DNA from: UBA6059 sp965227155
Lineage (GTDB): Bacteria > Bacteroidota > Bacteroidia > Cytophagales > Cyclobacteriaceae
Direction of reading: 5' to 3'
DNA: 64,000 bases
Assembly: GCA_965227155.1 (NCBI GenBank)
Contig: OZ245731.1
Span: 186,001 to 250,000, forward strand
The position numbers and the translations under genes were made by a program. Below are positions 41,766-52,600 of the stretch, one piece after another. The notes beneath the pieces are model-generated. The model ran no database searches and was not told where the DNA came from. It saw only the letters and a list, made by a program, of their open reading frames with translations. Numbering within the stretch: position 1 is the stretch's first letter; every line of letters begins with the position of its first letter.

Positions 41766-42836
41766 TTAGGGAAAATACTCCGGCCTGGGTATGCTTTTTG
41801 GTGAAATATTACAGTCCTGGCATAGGGGTTCGTACTGGTTGAGATTGGGTCGGGCGGCATCATAAGGGCATCTCTCCCCTACCTCAATAGGTGCACTTTC
41901 ATCCGATACGGAAACCCGTTGTACCTTAACCGCTGCTGCTTCAAAATACCCAAAAACTGCCTCCTGAGGGTTATTGACATTAAAGATATTACCCTGAACT
42001 GTGGCGGGAGGTGTATCAAAGATAGAACCAGCCTGATTGATGTTTTTTGCGATATTTTCCCAATAGGTGTAGGCCGATTCAGAAAGGCTGTATTGATACA
42101 GGTTTGTGAAATATAGCGCCTTAAAAGCATAATTCAGAGGCCTTTTGGCAACCAATAAATTGCGAAAAGTACCTGCATCAAATTCAAAATTGTTGAAAAG
42201 GTTAATTCTTTGCGGATCAGGATAATCAGTAATGTAGCATGGCGGAGGCTCGATTTCATTGAATTCTTCCAGGTCTACCGGAAACAACTGGTAAGTTTCC
42301 TGTACTTCCCAACGAATGAAAAGCGGTTTATCAGTTTGCGGAATGCGGCTATCAATGTAGGCCTCATGGAAATAGTTCTGTAGTGTTACTCCATTTTCGT
42401 TTACCCGCTCCTCCAAAACAAACTGCACATACAGGCTATCCTGGGCAGTGACCTCAGGCATGCGGTCAGGTTTTGACTCGTAAACCTCACCATTCAATAG
42501 GTTTATGGCGATATGGTAATTCAAACCTGGGTTGGCATTCATTAGGCCAATGGGTAGAATATATTGACCTGGCAATTCCTCAAAAAGTGAGTAGGTATTG
42601 CCGCCTTCTTCATGAAGCATTACTACAGCACCTGTTTCCGGCTTTCTGATACTATCTGCGGCTGTAGTACGATTGATATACACATAATGAGGGCCTTTGC
42701 TGTTGGTGATGCGACCATTGATGATTAGGGTTCCACTTGTTTTATCCACCTCAAAATCAAAAGGTTCTATACATGCAGAAAGCATAAGCAGTAGCAAACA
42801 ATAACTGATGAATTGAACTGAAATACTATTGCCCAA
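41766..42836 (-). CDS. DUF4249 outer-membrane lipoprotein (copy 2)
   Basis: 356 residues, a paralogue of copy 1 along its whole length: lipobox LLMLSAC, EPFDFEVDKTSGTLIINGRI, SKGPHYVYINRTTAAD, PPATVQGNIFNVNNPQEAVFG YFEA and CQDCNISPKSIPRPEYF. The start is TTG at 42836: an in-frame stop lies just upstream and no ATG precedes the signal peptide. Tandem duplication with clear divergence suggests old paralogues with different partners. Confidence 0.9.
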   Translation of the reverse strand: MGNSISVQFISYCLLLLMLSACIEPFDFEVDKTSGTLIINGRITNSKGPHYVYINRTTAADSIRKPETGAVVMLHEEGGNTYSLFEELPGQYILPIGLMNANPGLNYHIAINLLNGEVYESKPDRMPEVTAQDSLYVQFVLEERVNENGVTLQNYFHEAYIDSRIPQTDKPLFIRWEVQETYQLFPVDLEEFNEIEPPPCYITDYPDPQRINLFNNFEFDAGTFRNLLVAKRPLNYAFKALYFTNLYQYSLSESAYTYWENIAKNINQAGSIFDTPPATVQGNIFNVNNPQEAVFGYFEAAAVKVQRVSVSDESAPIEVGERCPYDAARPNLNQYEPLCQDCNISPKSIPRPEYFP

Positions 42837-42982
42837 GGATAATTCTGGTTAGTGATTGAGTAGTTGAACCTCTTAACATTGAAAATTACTGAATAGTTGG
42901 AATTGCACAAACTTTAAACTTTGGCTAAGAAATTGTGTCCAGGTTATATCTGATGAATAATATTTTTTAATTTGTAAAACTG

Positions 42983-43417
42983 ATGAAAATGGTAAACCTC
43001 CTCTACTTAGTATTGGTCTTATTTTCTTGTAAAAATGCTCCCACGCAGGATGTGGCAGAGCCTCAACTCATAAATGCCTACTGGAACCGGTGGGCTGGTG
43101 GTCAAATGGGTGTCAGGGGGATTCATTTTGAATTTGTACTGGTATCGGAATATGCCGATCAAATGGAACCTATATCGCTGACTATCAATGATGAACCTCT
43201 TAGCTTTGAAAAAGCTACAATAGAGGGTGATACTATTGTTCTAAGATCGAATTATACAGCACCTAGGGAGATGAAAATCGAGGGTCAATCCATGAATAAT
43301 TCAAAAAAATCTATTCATACTCCAAAATTTGGTGAATTATTATTTAAATTAAACGATAAGGTAGTAACTTTTCGGATTGATTCATTCAAAGAGCGACCTC
43401 CTAAAGCCTATAAATAA
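42983..43417 (+). CDS. Small lipoprotein of unknown function
   Basis: 144 residues with a lipobox (LYLVLVLFSC, Cys17) and a single beta-rich domain (QMGVRGIHFEFVLVSEYADQ, LSLTINDEPLSF-like strands). Not recognised. Its TAA is followed immediately by the ATG of the BNR/cadherin giant, so the two are co-translated and may work together at the surface. AT-rich like the 5' half of that gene. Confidence 0.72.
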   Translation: MKMVNLLYLVLVLFSCKNAPTQDVAEPQLINAYWNRWAGGQMGVRGIHFEFVLVSEYADQMEPISLTINDEPLSFEKATIEGDTIVLRSNYTAPREMKIEGQSMNNSKKSIHTPKFGELLFKLNDKVVTFRIDSFKERPPKAYK

Positions 43418-46400
43418 ATGAAGTACAAATTATTATTAGCAATTTCTGCCATTTCAGCATTATACTTTTTGAAGCCATCACAAATTGATGTTCCACCAGA
43501 AAGAGAAGCTTATGAGATAATGTTGTCCAAACACCAATTCAACTCTGGCCAGCATTATAATAAAGATTATACTTACCTTCCAAAATATGATAGGCCTGAC
43601 CTAGGGTGGGAATTGGATTTCATTATGACCATGGATCCCAAAATTGGAAGACCCTCCAAGGAGAAACTACTTGAAATTATACAAAGTAGAAAACTAAAGC
43701 CAAGTTTTGATTTACCGGGAACAACATCAAATAGGTGGTTTGAAAGAGGGCCAAACAACGTAGGAGGCAGGACGAGAGCTTTGGCCTGGGACCCAAATGA
43801 TATTAATGGAACAAAAGTATGGGCAGGTGGTGTAACTGGCGGACTTTGGTATAATAATGATATTACTGATCCTACTTCCTCTTGGACAAAAGTAGACGAT
43901 ACATGGGATAATTTAGCAATTACAAGCATTGCTTTCGACCCAACGAATACACAAGTTATTTATGTTGGTACTGGTGAAGGATGGGGAACTGGGGCAAGTA
44001 GAGGCTTAGGTATATGGAAGTCCACAGATGGAGGAACAACTTGGAATCAATTAAATGCAACAAATACTTTTCATTATGTAAATGACTTAATCGTTAGAAA
44101 TGAGTCAGGTAGTGGAGTTCTATATGCCGGAACTAAAAGCAATAATTATGAAGGAGAACCTACCAGTTTCTTTCATGGTGAAAATGGACTTTATAGATCC
44201 ACTGATGGAGGTCAGAATTTTTCACAAGTAAGTCCATCTATTGATAGTGATGTGTACGCCATTGCTGATTTAGAAATAGATAGTGATAATAACTTATGGG
44301 CAGGAAGTCAATCAAACTCCTTCGCAGTAGGTGGGGGCGCAATTTTTAAATCAAATGATGGTATAAATTGGGTTAAGGTTTTTCAATCTAATGTAAATGA
44401 TTTCTCTGGTAGAGTTGAAATTGCAACTGCAAACAATGATCCAAATAAAATCTATGCTGTAGTTGAAAATGATAGTAAAGCATATGAAATAGTTAGAACG
44501 AATGATGGAGGAAACTCATGGTCATCAAGTTCAGACTCTGATGTGGATGCTTTTGAAGAGCCAGTAAGTGAAGAGAGCGCAGATCCTGATAATCAATTTC
44601 CTCCAGATGATTTTACTAGAAGGCAGGCATGGTATAATCTTATTTTAAAAGTTGATCCTTCCAACGATGATATAGTTTATGCAGGAGGTATAGACCTTTA
44701 TAAATCTATAGATCAAGGTAATAGCTGGGAGCAAATATCACATTGGTATGGAGGTTTTGATTTACAGTACGTTCATGCTGACCAGCACAATATAGCGTTT
44801 AATCCAAACGACAATACTCAAGCCTTATTTAGTCATGATGGAGGCATAAGCTTCTCATCAAATATGAATATTGCTGTCCCAACAATAGAGTCAAGAAATA
44901 AAGACTACAACGTAACTCAATTTTATTCTGTAGCTATTCATCCAACAGCTGGTACTGATTATTTTTTAGCAGGCACACAAGATAATGGAACTCAAAGATT
45001 TAACTCCTCTGGCATTGATGAAACCGATGAGGTTACCGGAGGTGATGGCGGATACACTTTTATAGATCAAAATGATCCTAACATACAAATAACATCATAT
45101 ATATATAATTCATATTATGTTTCTAATGATGGCGGTGCTAATTTCAATAGTATTTCAGAAGATCAGGGTACGGGTTTGTTTATAAATCCTGCAGATTACG
45201 ATGATAATCTAAAAATTCTATATACGAATGGTGATTCTAAGGACGAGGTTACACAAGAGTTGATAAGTGGAATAGGTAGATTTAGGAATATTGGAGGTAC
45301 TCCAACTCGAGATGATATCGCTGGGATTGATTTTGGAGCTAATATTAGCCATATAAAAGCCTCTCCATACACAACGGCATCCACAAAATTATATATTGGC
45401 ACACAAGCGGGTAGAGTCTTTATATTACCGAATGCTAATTTGAATCCTGCTAATGGTGACAAGATTGAAATAACCTCTAATAATTTTCCTACAGCTAACG
45501 TAAGCAGTATTGAATTAGGGGCGAGTGAGGATCAAATATTAGTTACTTTTTCAAATTATGGAGTGAGCTCTGTTTGGGAATCACTTGATGGAGGAACCTC
45601 ATGGGACAATAAAGACCAAAATGACAATCTTCCAGATATGCCTATAAGGTGGGCATTGTATAACCCAGAAAATAGTAACGAAGTAGTATTAGCAACAGAA
45701 TTAGGTGCTTATACAACTTCTAATATATCTGATGATATTCCAAACTGGTCTATTGCTAATGAGCAGTTTGCTAATGTTCGAGTGGATATGCTTCAAGTAA
45801 GAGAATCAGACCTTGAAATAGTCGCAGCCACTCACGGAAGAGGTTTGTTTAGTAGCTCATTTGCTGATATCAATCAGGCGCCGACCATAGATCCTGATCA
45901 GGTTTTTAATGTGGATGAGAATGAGTCAAATAATTTTAATATAGGAACTATTACTGCAACTGATCCTGAATCAGATGATTTTACTATTACTGAAGTAGCC
46001 GGAGACGATAATAATATCTTTAGTATAGCTACTGATGGTACTATAACTATTGAGGACAACACAAATCTAAATCATGAATTAGCAGCATCTTACATATTAA
46101 CAATACGAGCTGAAGATATTAATGCTAATCAATCCGAAGAAACAATTACTATCAATATTAATGACATCAATGAATCTCCAACAATCCAACCTCAATCCTT
46201 CCAAGTCTTAAGCACAGCTCAGGACAATGATATATTTGGACAAGTAACTGCATCCGATGAAGATGAAAGTGAAATACTAAGCTATTCGATTATTAGTGGT
46301 AATAGTGATGGTACTTTTGATATCAACAGTTCTACTGGTGAATTAATTGTTGCCATAGCCAGCCAGCTAAATGACACAGGAAACCCAGATTATACATTGG

Positions 46401-49400
46401 AAATACAAGTTTCTGATGATGAATTACCCACTCCACTAACAGCTAGTGCCTTTGTCGAGATTGATGTTACTGATAATGAATCCCCCGTTTGTACAAATAA
46501 CGGAGTTACATTTACGATTGCAGAGGATGCCGCTGATGATGATTTAGTAGGTACTGTGCTGGCAACAGACACAGAAAACGATCCTCTAACATTTTCAATT
46601 GCAGCAGGAGCAAATGGTGATTTTATAATCGATTCAGATGATGGTGAAATTAGAGTGGCTACTAATGCAACATTAGATTTTGAAACCGAACCTCAGTATA
46701 GCATTACAGTAGAAATCACTGCAACCTCAGGCAATACCACACCTATACAGGCATCATTCACAGTCGATATTACGGACGCTAATGAAGCACCAAGTATAGA
46801 TCCGCAATCAATGAGAATTGATGAAAATAGCAGCATTGGTACTGTAGTAATCAATAACAATGGAACTGCAATTAACAACGCTGTAATAGCAACAGATCCT
46901 GATGGTGATAACCTTACCTATGCAATCACCGCTGGTGATCCAAATAATTTCTTTGACATCAACGCGCAGGGTCAGATTATTGTGCAATCGAATATCAACT
47001 ATGAGGCCAATCAAAATTTTAGTCTTACTGTTCAGGTTACTGATCCGGGAAGCTTAACTGCTAACGCAACAGTTTCAATCTCTGTGAATGATGTAAATGA
47101 ACCCCCTGTAATTCCTGCTAACCAGACTTTTTCAATAAGTGAAAATGCTTCCAATAATGATGCAGTTGGTACAGTTTCAGCAACTGATCCTGACGCACTG
47201 GACCCTTCATTTAGACAACTTACATACAGTTTTTCACCTGCCAGTACTGTATTTGCGATCAATAACTCAGGTCAGATCACTGTAGCAGATGCGAGTCAGT
47301 TGGATTTTGATGCTACACCGCAATACACGCTGACAGTTCAGGTAAGCGATGGTACCAGTCCGGTTTCTTCTACAATCACTATCAATGTGGATGAGTTTAT
47401 TGGTATCCCTGTAGTTGCTGACCAAACCTTTACCATAGCAGAGAATTCGGCGGATGGTGCTACTATCGGAACCGTAGTTGCAACTGACCCTGATACGCCG
47501 CTCTCCGGACTTTCATTTTCAATTATCTCTGGCAACACCAGCAATGCTACTGCTATCGATAATGATGGTGTGCTTACCATTGCTGATAGTGCTGCCTATG
47601 ATTTTGAAACCAATCCCGATTTTGAACTGCGCGTGAGGGTGACGGATGGTACCAATGCAGATACTGCTACGGTTACCATTGATTTGACTAATGTGAATGA
47701 AGCGCCCACCATAGCCAACAAAACCATTGCTGCTCCCGAAAACCTTCCTCTGAATTCCGTTTTAGGCGATACCGAGGCTAGTGATGTAGATACTGAAAAC
47801 CTTACCTACTCGATTGTCAGTGGCAATGCCGGGCAGAACTACGCCCTGGCAGATACCGGTACTATCCTCGTCAATAATGCCGCTTATTTCGATTTTGAGA
47901 CATTCACTAGAGATACGCTCAACATTAGGGTTTTTGATGGAGAGTTTGCCGATACTGCACGTTTTATCATCAGACTTACCAATGTCAATGAAAGCCTCAC
48001 CATTTCTGATTCTACGTATACCATTGATGAAAATAGTGCCAAAAATGTCACTGTTGGCTCACTAAAAGCTGAAGATATAGATGGTGATGCACTTACTTTC
48101 AATATTGTTTCAGGCAATACCGGAGATGCTTTTGCCCTGAGCGGAAAAGTAATAGTGGTCAACAATACAGAACAGCTGGATTTTGAAACAACGCCTGTCT
48201 TTAATCTGCAGGTATCAGCCACTGATGGTGAATTTACAGAAACGGCAGCCATTACTATCGAGCTCAATGATGTATTTGAATTGGTTAATGACAAACCTCA
48301 ATTCTTCCCACAAACCTTTTCAATAAATGAAAATCAACCCAAAAACACGCAAATTGGTACTTTAGAAGCTACAGACACTGTAATTCTGGTCAATGGTGAG
48401 CCAACGCTTAGAAATAATGAAATAACCTACAAGATCGTTAACCAAAGCTTCCCAAATGCTGTGGCTTTAGATACCCTGACTGGTGTGCTTACTGTTAATG
48501 ACTCAGCAGCATTTGATTATGAAGGGTCGAGCTTTGGAAACTTCCCTACAATTGTGGTGAATGTGCGGGTTTCAGATGGTGATCTAAGTACCACTGCTCC
48601 AGTAACCATTCAAATCTTCAATGTAGAAGAACCTCCATATATAGAAGATCAGGTATTTAGCATTCCTGAAAATAGCCCTGCGGGTACATTGGTCGATAAA
48701 GTAAAAGCTATAGATGGGGATGGTGCCGGCTTAAGCTTGCGCATTATCTCCGGTAATCTCAATAGTGCTTTCTTTATGAGCAATGCCGGTACGCTGACAG
48801 TGCAGAACCCTACCCCATTAAATTTTGAAGTGAACCCTCAATTGGTACTTGTGGTAGAAGCTACAGATCAGGTTGATACCGTTACTGCCAACATAACCAT
48901 AAACGTTACAGATGTAAATGACCCTCCTAAGCTTACCGGCAAACTGTTTGATATTGATGAAAATCCTGCAAAAGGTGATACGGTAGGCAACATCAATGTG
49001 ATCGATGATGATGGCCTGGAAAATGTCATATTCACCATTTTGGAAGGAAATGTGCAGGGCGCATTTACCATCACTGAAGATGGATTCATTATAGTAGAAA
49101 ATGAAGATGCTATTGATTTTGAAGAATTAAGAACCATTACTCTAAGAGTATTGATAGAAGATGGCATTTTCACTTTCGAAGAAATCGTTGATATACAAAT
49201 CAATGATGTAATCGACAATCTGTTGATCACTGATGTGGAAGACGAAATACAGTTGAAGTTCTATCCTAACCCTGTAAGAGATCGTTTGATCGTTGAATTG
49301 CCCGGGCTGAATGACGAGCGTATTTTGATTAGTGACCTGTCCGGTAAAATACTTTGGCAGTCATTTACCAATAGAAAAGCATTATTGGAGATAAATACGA

Positions 49401-49468
49401 CCAGCTACAGACCAGGCATTTATCTGCTTATGGTTGGCCAGGAAGTATTTAAATTCCGAAAGGAATAG
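43418..49468 (+). CDS. Giant T9SS surface protein: BNR-type head, 11 cadherin-like repeats
   Basis: 2016 residues. Signal peptide (1-20), then a beta-propeller-like region to about 820 with many BNR/Asp-box repeats (GLGIWKSTDGGTTWNQLNA, GLYRSTDGGQNFSQVS, DLYKSIDQGNSWEQI), as in sortilin/xyloglucanase-like folds. Eleven cadherin-type repeats follow (about 825-1935), each opening like EAPTIANKTIAAPEN or EPPYIEDQVFSIPENSPAG and carrying acidic ATDxD calcium motifs. The last 75 residues are a T9SS type A sorting domain (IQLKFYPNPVRDRLIVELPG ... YRPGIYLLMV). It should be exported by the type IX system and act in adhesion or gliding. Residues from about 1427 on are nearly identical to the end of the next gene. 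Confidence 0.92.
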   Translation: MKYKLLLAISAISALYFLKPSQIDVPPEREAYEIMLSKHQFNSGQHYNKDYTYLPKYDRPDLGWELDFIMTMDPKIGRPSKEKLLEIIQSRKLKPSFDLPGTTSNRWFERGPNNVGGRTRALAWDPNDINGTKVWAGGVTGGLWYNNDITDPTSSWTKVDDTWDNLAITSIAFDPTNTQVIYVGTGEGWGTGASRGLGIWKSTDGGTTWNQLNATNTFHYVNDLIVRNESGSGVLYAGTKSNNYEGEPTSFFHGENGLYRSTDGGQNFSQVSPSIDSDVYAIADLEIDSDNNLWAGSQSNSFAVGGGAIFKSNDGINWVKVFQSNVNDFSGRVEIATANNDPNKIYAVVENDSKAYEIVRTNDGGNSWSSSSDSDVDAFEEPVSEESADPDNQFPPDDFTRRQAWYNLILKVDPSNDDIVYAGGIDLYKSIDQGNSWEQISHWYGGFDLQYVHADQHNIAFNPNDNTQALFSHDGGISFSSNMNIAVPTIESRNKDYNVTQFYSVAIHPTAGTDYFLAGTQDNGTQRFNSSGIDETDEVTGGDGGYTFIDQNDPNIQITSYIYNSYYVSNDGGANFNSISEDQGTGLFINPADYDDNLKILYTNGDSKDEVTQELISGIGRFRNIGGTPTRDDIAGIDFGANISHIKASPYTTASTKLYIGTQAGRVFILPNANLNPANGDKIEITSNNFPTANVSSIELGASEDQILVTFSNYGVSSVWESLDGGTSWDNKDQNDNLPDMPIRWALYNPENSNEVVLATELGAYTTSNISDDIPNWSIANEQFANVRVDMLQVRESDLEIVAATHGRGLFSSSFADINQAPTIDPDQVFNVDENESNNFNIGTITATDPESDDFTITEVAGDDNNIFSIATDGTITIEDNTNLNHELAASYILTIRAEDINANQSEETITININDINESPTIQPQSFQVLSTAQDNDIFGQVTASDEDESEILSYSIISGNSDGTFDINSSTGELIVAIASQLNDTGNPDYTLEIQVSDDELPTPLTASAFVEIDVTDNESPVCTNNGVTFTIAEDAADDDLVGTVLATDTENDPLTFSIAAGANGDFIIDSDDGEIRVATNATLDFETEPQYSITVEITATSGNTTPIQASFTVDITDANEAPSIDPQSMRIDENSSIGTVVINNNGTAINNAVIATDPDGDNLTYAITAGDPNNFFDINAQGQIIVQSNINYEANQNFSLTVQVTDPGSLTANATVSISVNDVNEPPVIPANQTFSISENASNNDAVGTVSATDPDALDPSFRQLTYSFSPASTVFAINNSGQITVADASQLDFDATPQYTLTVQVSDGTSPVSSTITINVDEFIGIPVVADQTFTIAENSADGATIGTVVATDPDTPLSGLSFSIISGNTSNATAIDNDGVLTIADSAAYDFETNPDFELRVRVTDGTNADTATVTIDLTNVNEAPTIANKTIAAPENLPLNSVLGDTEASDVDTENLTYSIVSGNAGQNYALADTGTILVNNAAYFDFETFTRDTLNIRVFDGEFADTARFIIRLTNVNESLTISDSTYTIDENSAKNVTVGSLKAEDIDGDALTFNIVSGNTGDAFALSGKVIVVNNTEQLDFETTPVFNLQVSATDGEFTETAAITIELNDVFELVNDKPQFFPQTFSINENQPKNTQIGTLEATDTVILVNGEPTLRNNEITYKIVNQSFPNAVALDTLTGVLTVNDSAAFDYEGSSFGNFPTIVVNVRVSDGDLSTTAPVTIQIFNVEEPPYIEDQVFSIPENSPAGTLVDKVKAIDGDGAGLSLRIISGNLNSAFFMSNAGTLTVQNPTPLNFEVNPQLVLVVEATDQVDTVTANITINVTDVNDPPKLTGKLFDIDENPAKGDTVGNINVIDDDGLENVIFTILEGNVQGAFTITEDGFIIVENEDAIDFEELRTITLRVLIEDGIFTFEEIVDIQINDVIDNLLITDVEDEIQLKFYPNPVRDRLIVELPGLNDERILISDLSGKILWQSFTNRKALLEINTTSYRPGIYLLMVGQEVFKFRKE
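47696..49467 (+). repeat. 1.77-kb near-identical duplication, copy 1
   Basis: Bases 47696-49467 match 53102-54873 with a constant offset of 5406, so no net indel. It starts at a cadherin-repeat boundary (AATGAAGCGCCCACCAT) and stops inside the stop codon (TAG here, TAA in copy 2). It encodes five cadherin repeats plus the T9SS signal. Confidence 0.95.
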
Positions 49469-49485
49469 TATTGTGAAATACTATT
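49464..49485 (+). terminator. Hairpin at the end of the BNR/cadherin gene
   Basis: AATAGTATT-GTGA-AATACTATT, a perfect 9-bp stem overlapping the TAG. There is no T-run, so termination strength is uncertain. The remaining 150 bases to the next gene are AT-rich and presumably hold its promoter. Confidence 0.4.
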
Positions 49486-49639
49486 ACCTCATAGTTAATA
49501 ACTATTTCCAAAAGCTACATATTAAAAATGTTACTATAATATACTTTTTGGTACTTATTCTATATTTTTATATATATATTTAAGAACTGTTGTATTAATT
49601 TTCCTTCACTAATAGTTTATAACATTCAGCTAGTAACAT

Positions 49640-52600
49640 ATGATCTTATTCGTCCTAATACAAAGGGTGAGGCTTTTTCTTATTTTTTTTATAACAACCC
49701 CTGTTTTTGCCCAAGTTGAGTTGATAAAAGATATTAACAAATCAAAAATAAATATCTCTAGTGGTGTAGATAATCAGACTGTTGTTGGAGATAAATTGTT
49801 TTTTACCGCTCAGTTTGAAAAAGGGATTGAACTCTATATTAGTGATGGTACCAAAGAGGGCACTGTAATGGTTAAGGATATCAATCCAGGCAATAACTCC
49901 TCTGATCCAAGACGGCTTACAAACGTAAATGGTATACTATTTTTTGTAGCTAATACTAAAGATACAGGATACGAATTGTGGAAATCCGATGGGACAGAAA
50001 ACGGAACAGAACTTGTAAAGGAAACAAGTGAAGGCCCGGGATATCTTGGAACTATAGATCTTACTTCTGTTGGTAATAATTTATATTTTAATGTCACGAA
50101 TTCGAATAATACTTATTCTTTATGGATAAGTGACGGTACTGAAGATGGTACTGTATTTCTCAAACAGTTTTCTGAAAGACCTAGAAACTTAGTGGAACAC
50201 CAAGGTCTTTTAACTTTTAATGTAGAAGGTAGTCTTTGGAAGTCTGATGGCACAAGTGATGGTACTACTATGATATTTAAGCCAGATGCTTCTAATTGGT
50301 TTGGAATAAGTATGTCCGTTAATGAAATTTTGTATTTTACAACTGGTGGATCGAATATTAATGAACAACTGCTTTGGGCATTAAATGAAAACAACGAAGT
50401 TGAGTTAATCGCCAATATCCCAACAAGATTCATAATTCAAGAATACTCTAACCTAGATAACGAATTCTATTTTGTAATAACAAATCTCAATAGCAGTTTA
50501 AAATCAATATGGAGAACCGTCAATCGAAAAGATGGAATAGAGAAAGTTGTAAATGAAATTTCTTCTTTTCAGATACCCTTGGAACTTACTAAATCTGGAA
50601 ACAACCTTTATTTTTCGGGGCATTTGACTAATCTAGGTGGATCTGTAGGCCAGGAGTTATGGAAAATAGATAATAACTCAGATGAAGCTATGCTGGTTAA
50701 TGATTTCGGTGGTGATTCAAGACCACAAAACTTAATGGATCACAATGGGCAACTATATTTTGTACTTGAAAGTCTTGATGGGTATCGCAAGGTCTATAGG
50801 TCAGATGGAACCTTAAATGGAACTGCTGCTGTCATGGATAATAATGGTGATTTTTGGATACCTAATGACTTATACTCAACAGGAAGTCACTTGTATTTTA
50901 TTAGTAATAATGGCGCTTTATCAGAAACAGAATTATACGTTTTCAATGGATCTCCAGAAGGAGAAAACTTAACATTTATTGATGGTTCTTACGGATCGCG
51001 ACCAAACGACTTCACTTTGATAGATGAAGTAGTGTATTTTAGGGCGAAATCATCAGGTGTTACATCTGGTAGCAGCCAGTTAGGATTTAATGTTTGGAAA
51101 ACTGATGGTTCAACAGAGGGTACCATACCCTTAAGTGACTTAGTCACAGATCATAATATTGGATATGCAAGAACAATCACTCCTCATAAGTTAGAATTAT
51201 ATATTGAAAATACAGATGGTGAACTGTGGAAAACTGATGGTACAAATGAAGGCACTATAAAGCTTGCCTCTTTTGAATTTGGATTTTCATTGTACAATCT
51301 AACATCTGCCGGTGACTTTCTTTATTTTCCTGATGCATCAAATACATCTAATATCGGACTTTGGAAAACGGATGGTACGCTAAATGGTACAAATAAAATA
51401 GTGGATCTCCCCAACAGCGTTTTACATACAGATTTTATTCAATCTTCAGATAGGATTTTCTTTGCATTATATAATGAGGAAAAAGGTCTAGAACTTTGGG
51501 CTTCCAATGGTGAAATTCAAGGAACTGGTATTGTTAAAGACATTGTACCAGGTGGTGGTTCATCGTTCCCGGAACAACTAGTTGATCTAGATGGAGTGTT
51601 GTATTTCGTAGCGGATGATCAGCAACATGGTGAAGAACTTTGGCGCAGCGATGGTACAGAAGATGGAACTTACATGGTTATTGACCTTGAGGAAGGTTCG
51701 AATAGTTCTACTATCAGAAATTTGACGGCAGCCAATGGTAAACTATACTTTGAAGCTTCACCTTTTTTGAAAAGTGATGGACTGTGGACAAGTGATGGAA
51801 CTGCTGAAGGCACATCTTTCGTCCACAGTCTTGATAGGCCATCTATCGGAGCAAGACCAACACATTTTACTGAGGTTGGTGATTTAGTTTATTTTGCATC
51901 GAACTCATCTTTTACATTTACTCAAGGAGTATGGAAAACTAACGGAACCCCTGAAGGCACCCAAAGAATAGGAGATCTTGAGGGGCTTATATACGCAATG
52001 CGAGAAAACAATGGCCAACTTTTTTTTACACTCACTACAAATCATTCAGATCATTCACTTTGGAAAGTTGACCATTCACAGAACCAACCTGAATTAGTAA
52101 CATATTTCGGACCCTATTTTGATAGAGCAGGTTATCCAGGATCGTCACCTATTGAGGACCTATACACTTATCAAGATGGGTTTCTTATACCAGGAGCAAC
52201 TAATACTTTAGGTTCGGAGCTTTGGAAATTTACATATGTAAATGAACAAAATGTAATTATCAATGATGAATTAAACATAGATGAGAATAGTGCGCCTGGT
52301 ACAGTGATTTCAACTTTGGATATTGATGAATCAATAAATCCTATCGCTTTTCAAATTGAACCGTTAGGTGATTTTCATGATGTCTTTGAGATTGATGATA
52401 CTGGAAATCTTTATGTTAATAACAGTGAACTTCTAGATCATGAGAATAATCCAGCAATTGAATTGAGGGTTTTGATCCGCGTTGATGGAGATGTAATACA
52501 CGACAACATATTAGTTAACATTAATAATGTCAATGAGCAACCTTCAATTGTTGTCGGACAAAATTTTTCTCTTCCTGTTGGAAGTGAAAATGGATATCAG

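Noticed and set aside
47338..49230. Long open frames on the opposite strand of the cadherin genes
   Set aside because: They follow the codon periodicity of the plus-strand repeats and show no signal, domain or start-site support; the same frames recur in the duplicated copy.
45880..49240. Regular repeats as a CRISPR array or tandem satellite
   Set aside because: The roughly 300-base period is protein-level cadherin repetition inside one long open frame; the DNA units are not identical and have no spacers.
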